Source: Alphaproteobacteria bacterium (lineage in GTDB: Bacteria; Pseudomonadota; Alphaproteobacteria; UBA1280; UBA6503). Taken from it: 64,000 nt of DNA. A program made the position numbers and the translations under genes. Numbering within the stretch: position 1 is the first letter of the stretch; every line of letters starts with the position of its first letter. This document shows, one piece after another, positions 63,273 through 64,000 of this stretch. Location: contig JAJFIW010000023.1 in the NCBI GenBank assembly GCA_021774615.1, positions 84,213-148,212 of the forward strand. Reading direction: 5' to 3'. Below the pieces are notes generated by a model, which saw only the letters and a program-made list of their open reading frames with translations, searched no databases and was not told the DNA's origin.

Positions 63273-64000
63273 TTAAGCAGCTACAACGTTAGACATCATT
63301 ATTTTTTTAAGTTTGTTAAAAGCACGCACTTCAAGTTGGCGAATCCGCTCGCGAGAGATGCTATAGCGTTGGCTTAGGTCTTCTAGTGTAACGCTGCTTT
63401 CTTGTAGGCGGCGCGCAATAAGAATGTCGCGCTCGCGGTCATCTAGGCGGTCGAGTGCTTTTTTAAGCTCTTCATGGCGCATAGAAAATACTTCTCGCTC
63501 TCCAAAGTTTTCTTCTTGAGATGGGGCATCATCTTCTAGCCAGTCCATCCACTCGCTACCAATGTCGCTAGAAACTGTAGCATTAAGGCTTTGATCACCA
63601 CCCATTAAACGTTGGTCCATACTTATAACTTCTTCAGGTTTAACGTTTAACTCTGTAGCAATAAACTCGATGCTTTCATTACTTAGTTTATCGTCATTCA
63701 GCTCGCGCAGTTTGTTGCGTAGCTTACGTAAGTTAAAGAATAATTTTTTCTGTGCAGCAGTAGTACCAATTTTAACTAATGACCAAGAGTGCAAGATATA
63801 TTCTTGGATAGAAGCTTTAATCCACCACATAGCATAAGTACTTAGGCGAAAGCCTTTGTCAGGGTCGAAACGAACAACTGACTGCATAAGGCCAATATTA
63901 CCTTCTTGGATAATTTCGCTTAATGGCAACCCGTAGCCACGGAAACCTAAAGCAACCTTAACAACTAAACGTAAGTGTGAGTTTACTAGGCGGTGCACTG
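63273..64000 (-). CDS. rpoH: RNA polymerase sigma-32 factor RpoH (3' part of the gene; N-terminus outside window)
   Basis: About 242 residues of a sigma-70-family protein are present, and the frame continues past the right edge. It holds region 2 with IIQEGNIGLMQSVVRFDPDKGFRLSTYAMWWIKASI, the RpoH-box-like QKKLFFNLRKLR and region 4 ending in helix-turn-helix SISRERIRQLEVRA. The RpoH box identifies it over other sigmas. It directs heat-shock transcription; FtsH, encoded in this window, is its usual regulator. Confidence 0.95.
   Translation of the reverse strand, partial: VHRLVNSHLRLVVKVALGFRGYGLPLSEIIQEGNIGLMQSVVRFDPDKGFRLSTYAMWWIKASIQEYILHSWSLVKIGTTAAQKKLFFNLRKLRNKLRELNDDKLSNESIEFIATELNVKPEEVISMDQRLMGGDQSLNATVSSDIGSEWMDWLEDDAPSQEENFGEREVFSMRHEELKKALDRLDDRERDILIARRLQESSVTLEDLSQRYSISRERIRQLEVRAFNKLKKIMMSNVVAA

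Overview
The window is an AT-rich chromosomal segment of an alphaproteobacterium. The gene orders ntrY-ntrX-trkA-hfq-hflX, DUF177-rpmF-fabH, yebC-ruvCAB-tolQRAB-pal-cpoB-tilS-ftsH-glmM, a CBP3-type cytochrome bc1 chaperone, a HIG1-type twin-membrane protein and an adrenodoxin-type ferredoxin all point to that class. The low G+C and the pilin-like proteins with a G-A-x-F-G-x-D-A-R-I signature suggest a Micavibrio-like or other small-genome lineage, but this placement is an inference from recalled families. No rRNA or tRNA genes, insertion sequences, prophage or CRISPR array are visible. No gene-free stretch reaches 300 bases.

Layout. 1-7.0 kb: end of the NtrY kinase, NtrX, potassium uptake TrkA/TrkH, a HAD phosphatase, Hfq and HflX, all on +. 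7.0-8.0 kb: a patatin phospholipase on -. 8.1-10.3 kb: groESL with a CIRCE operator. 10.4-17.8 kb: an accessory-looking stretch with an unknown protein preceded by a possible 30-aa leader, a SrkA-type kinase, a convergent protein resembling SpvC/OspF phosphothreonine lyases, a PAS-PAS-GGDEF-EAL protein, a HIG1 protein, a secreted protein and a ferredoxin. 17.8-19.7 kb: four hairpins in a row, a degenerate GH3-like protein and a long inverted repeat. 19.7-24.2 kb: parE and a thioesterase on -, pgsA on +, and glnA on - with a sigma-54 promoter. 24.4-28.8 kb: DUF465, two unknown proteins, rpiB-glyA-nrdR-nusB. 28.9-31.2 kb: three tandem pilin-like paralogues and bamE on -. 31.3-34.9 kb: CBP3, DUF177, rpmF, fabH, rplM, rpsI. 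35.0-39.4 kb: unknown protein, coiled-coil protein, bactofilin, gamma-carbonic anhydrase, class I aldolase, CDF transporter. 39.5-43.6 kb: pgk, gap and tkt on -. 43.8-47.5 kb: coiled-coil protein, zapA, formyltetrahydrofolate cyclo-ligase, ymdB-type phosphoesterase, NUDIX, yebC, ruvC. 47.5-50.7 kb: GNAT, ruvA, ruvB, two small membrane proteins. 50.9-60.4 kb: tolQRAB, pal, cpoB, tilS, ftsH, glmM. 60.4-63.0 kb: a ribose/fructose-type ABC transporter. 63.3 kb to the end: partial rpoH on -.

How the parts connect. Nitrogen control is represented by NtrY/NtrX and by a glnA gene with a textbook -24/-12 promoter. Heat-shock control is represented by CIRCE-groESL, rpoH and FtsH, the protease that degrades RpoH in relatives. 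Central carbon metabolism is concentrated in fba, pgk, gap, tkt and rpiB. Envelope integrity is served by Tol-Pal, CpoB, BamE, bactofilin and GlmM.

The most unusual items are a tilS gene whose only sensible start is a CTG overlapping the cpoB stop codon, the SpvC/OspF-like protein next to a protein kinase, the degenerate GH3-like protein flanked by dense inverted repeats, and the tandem pilin-like family.
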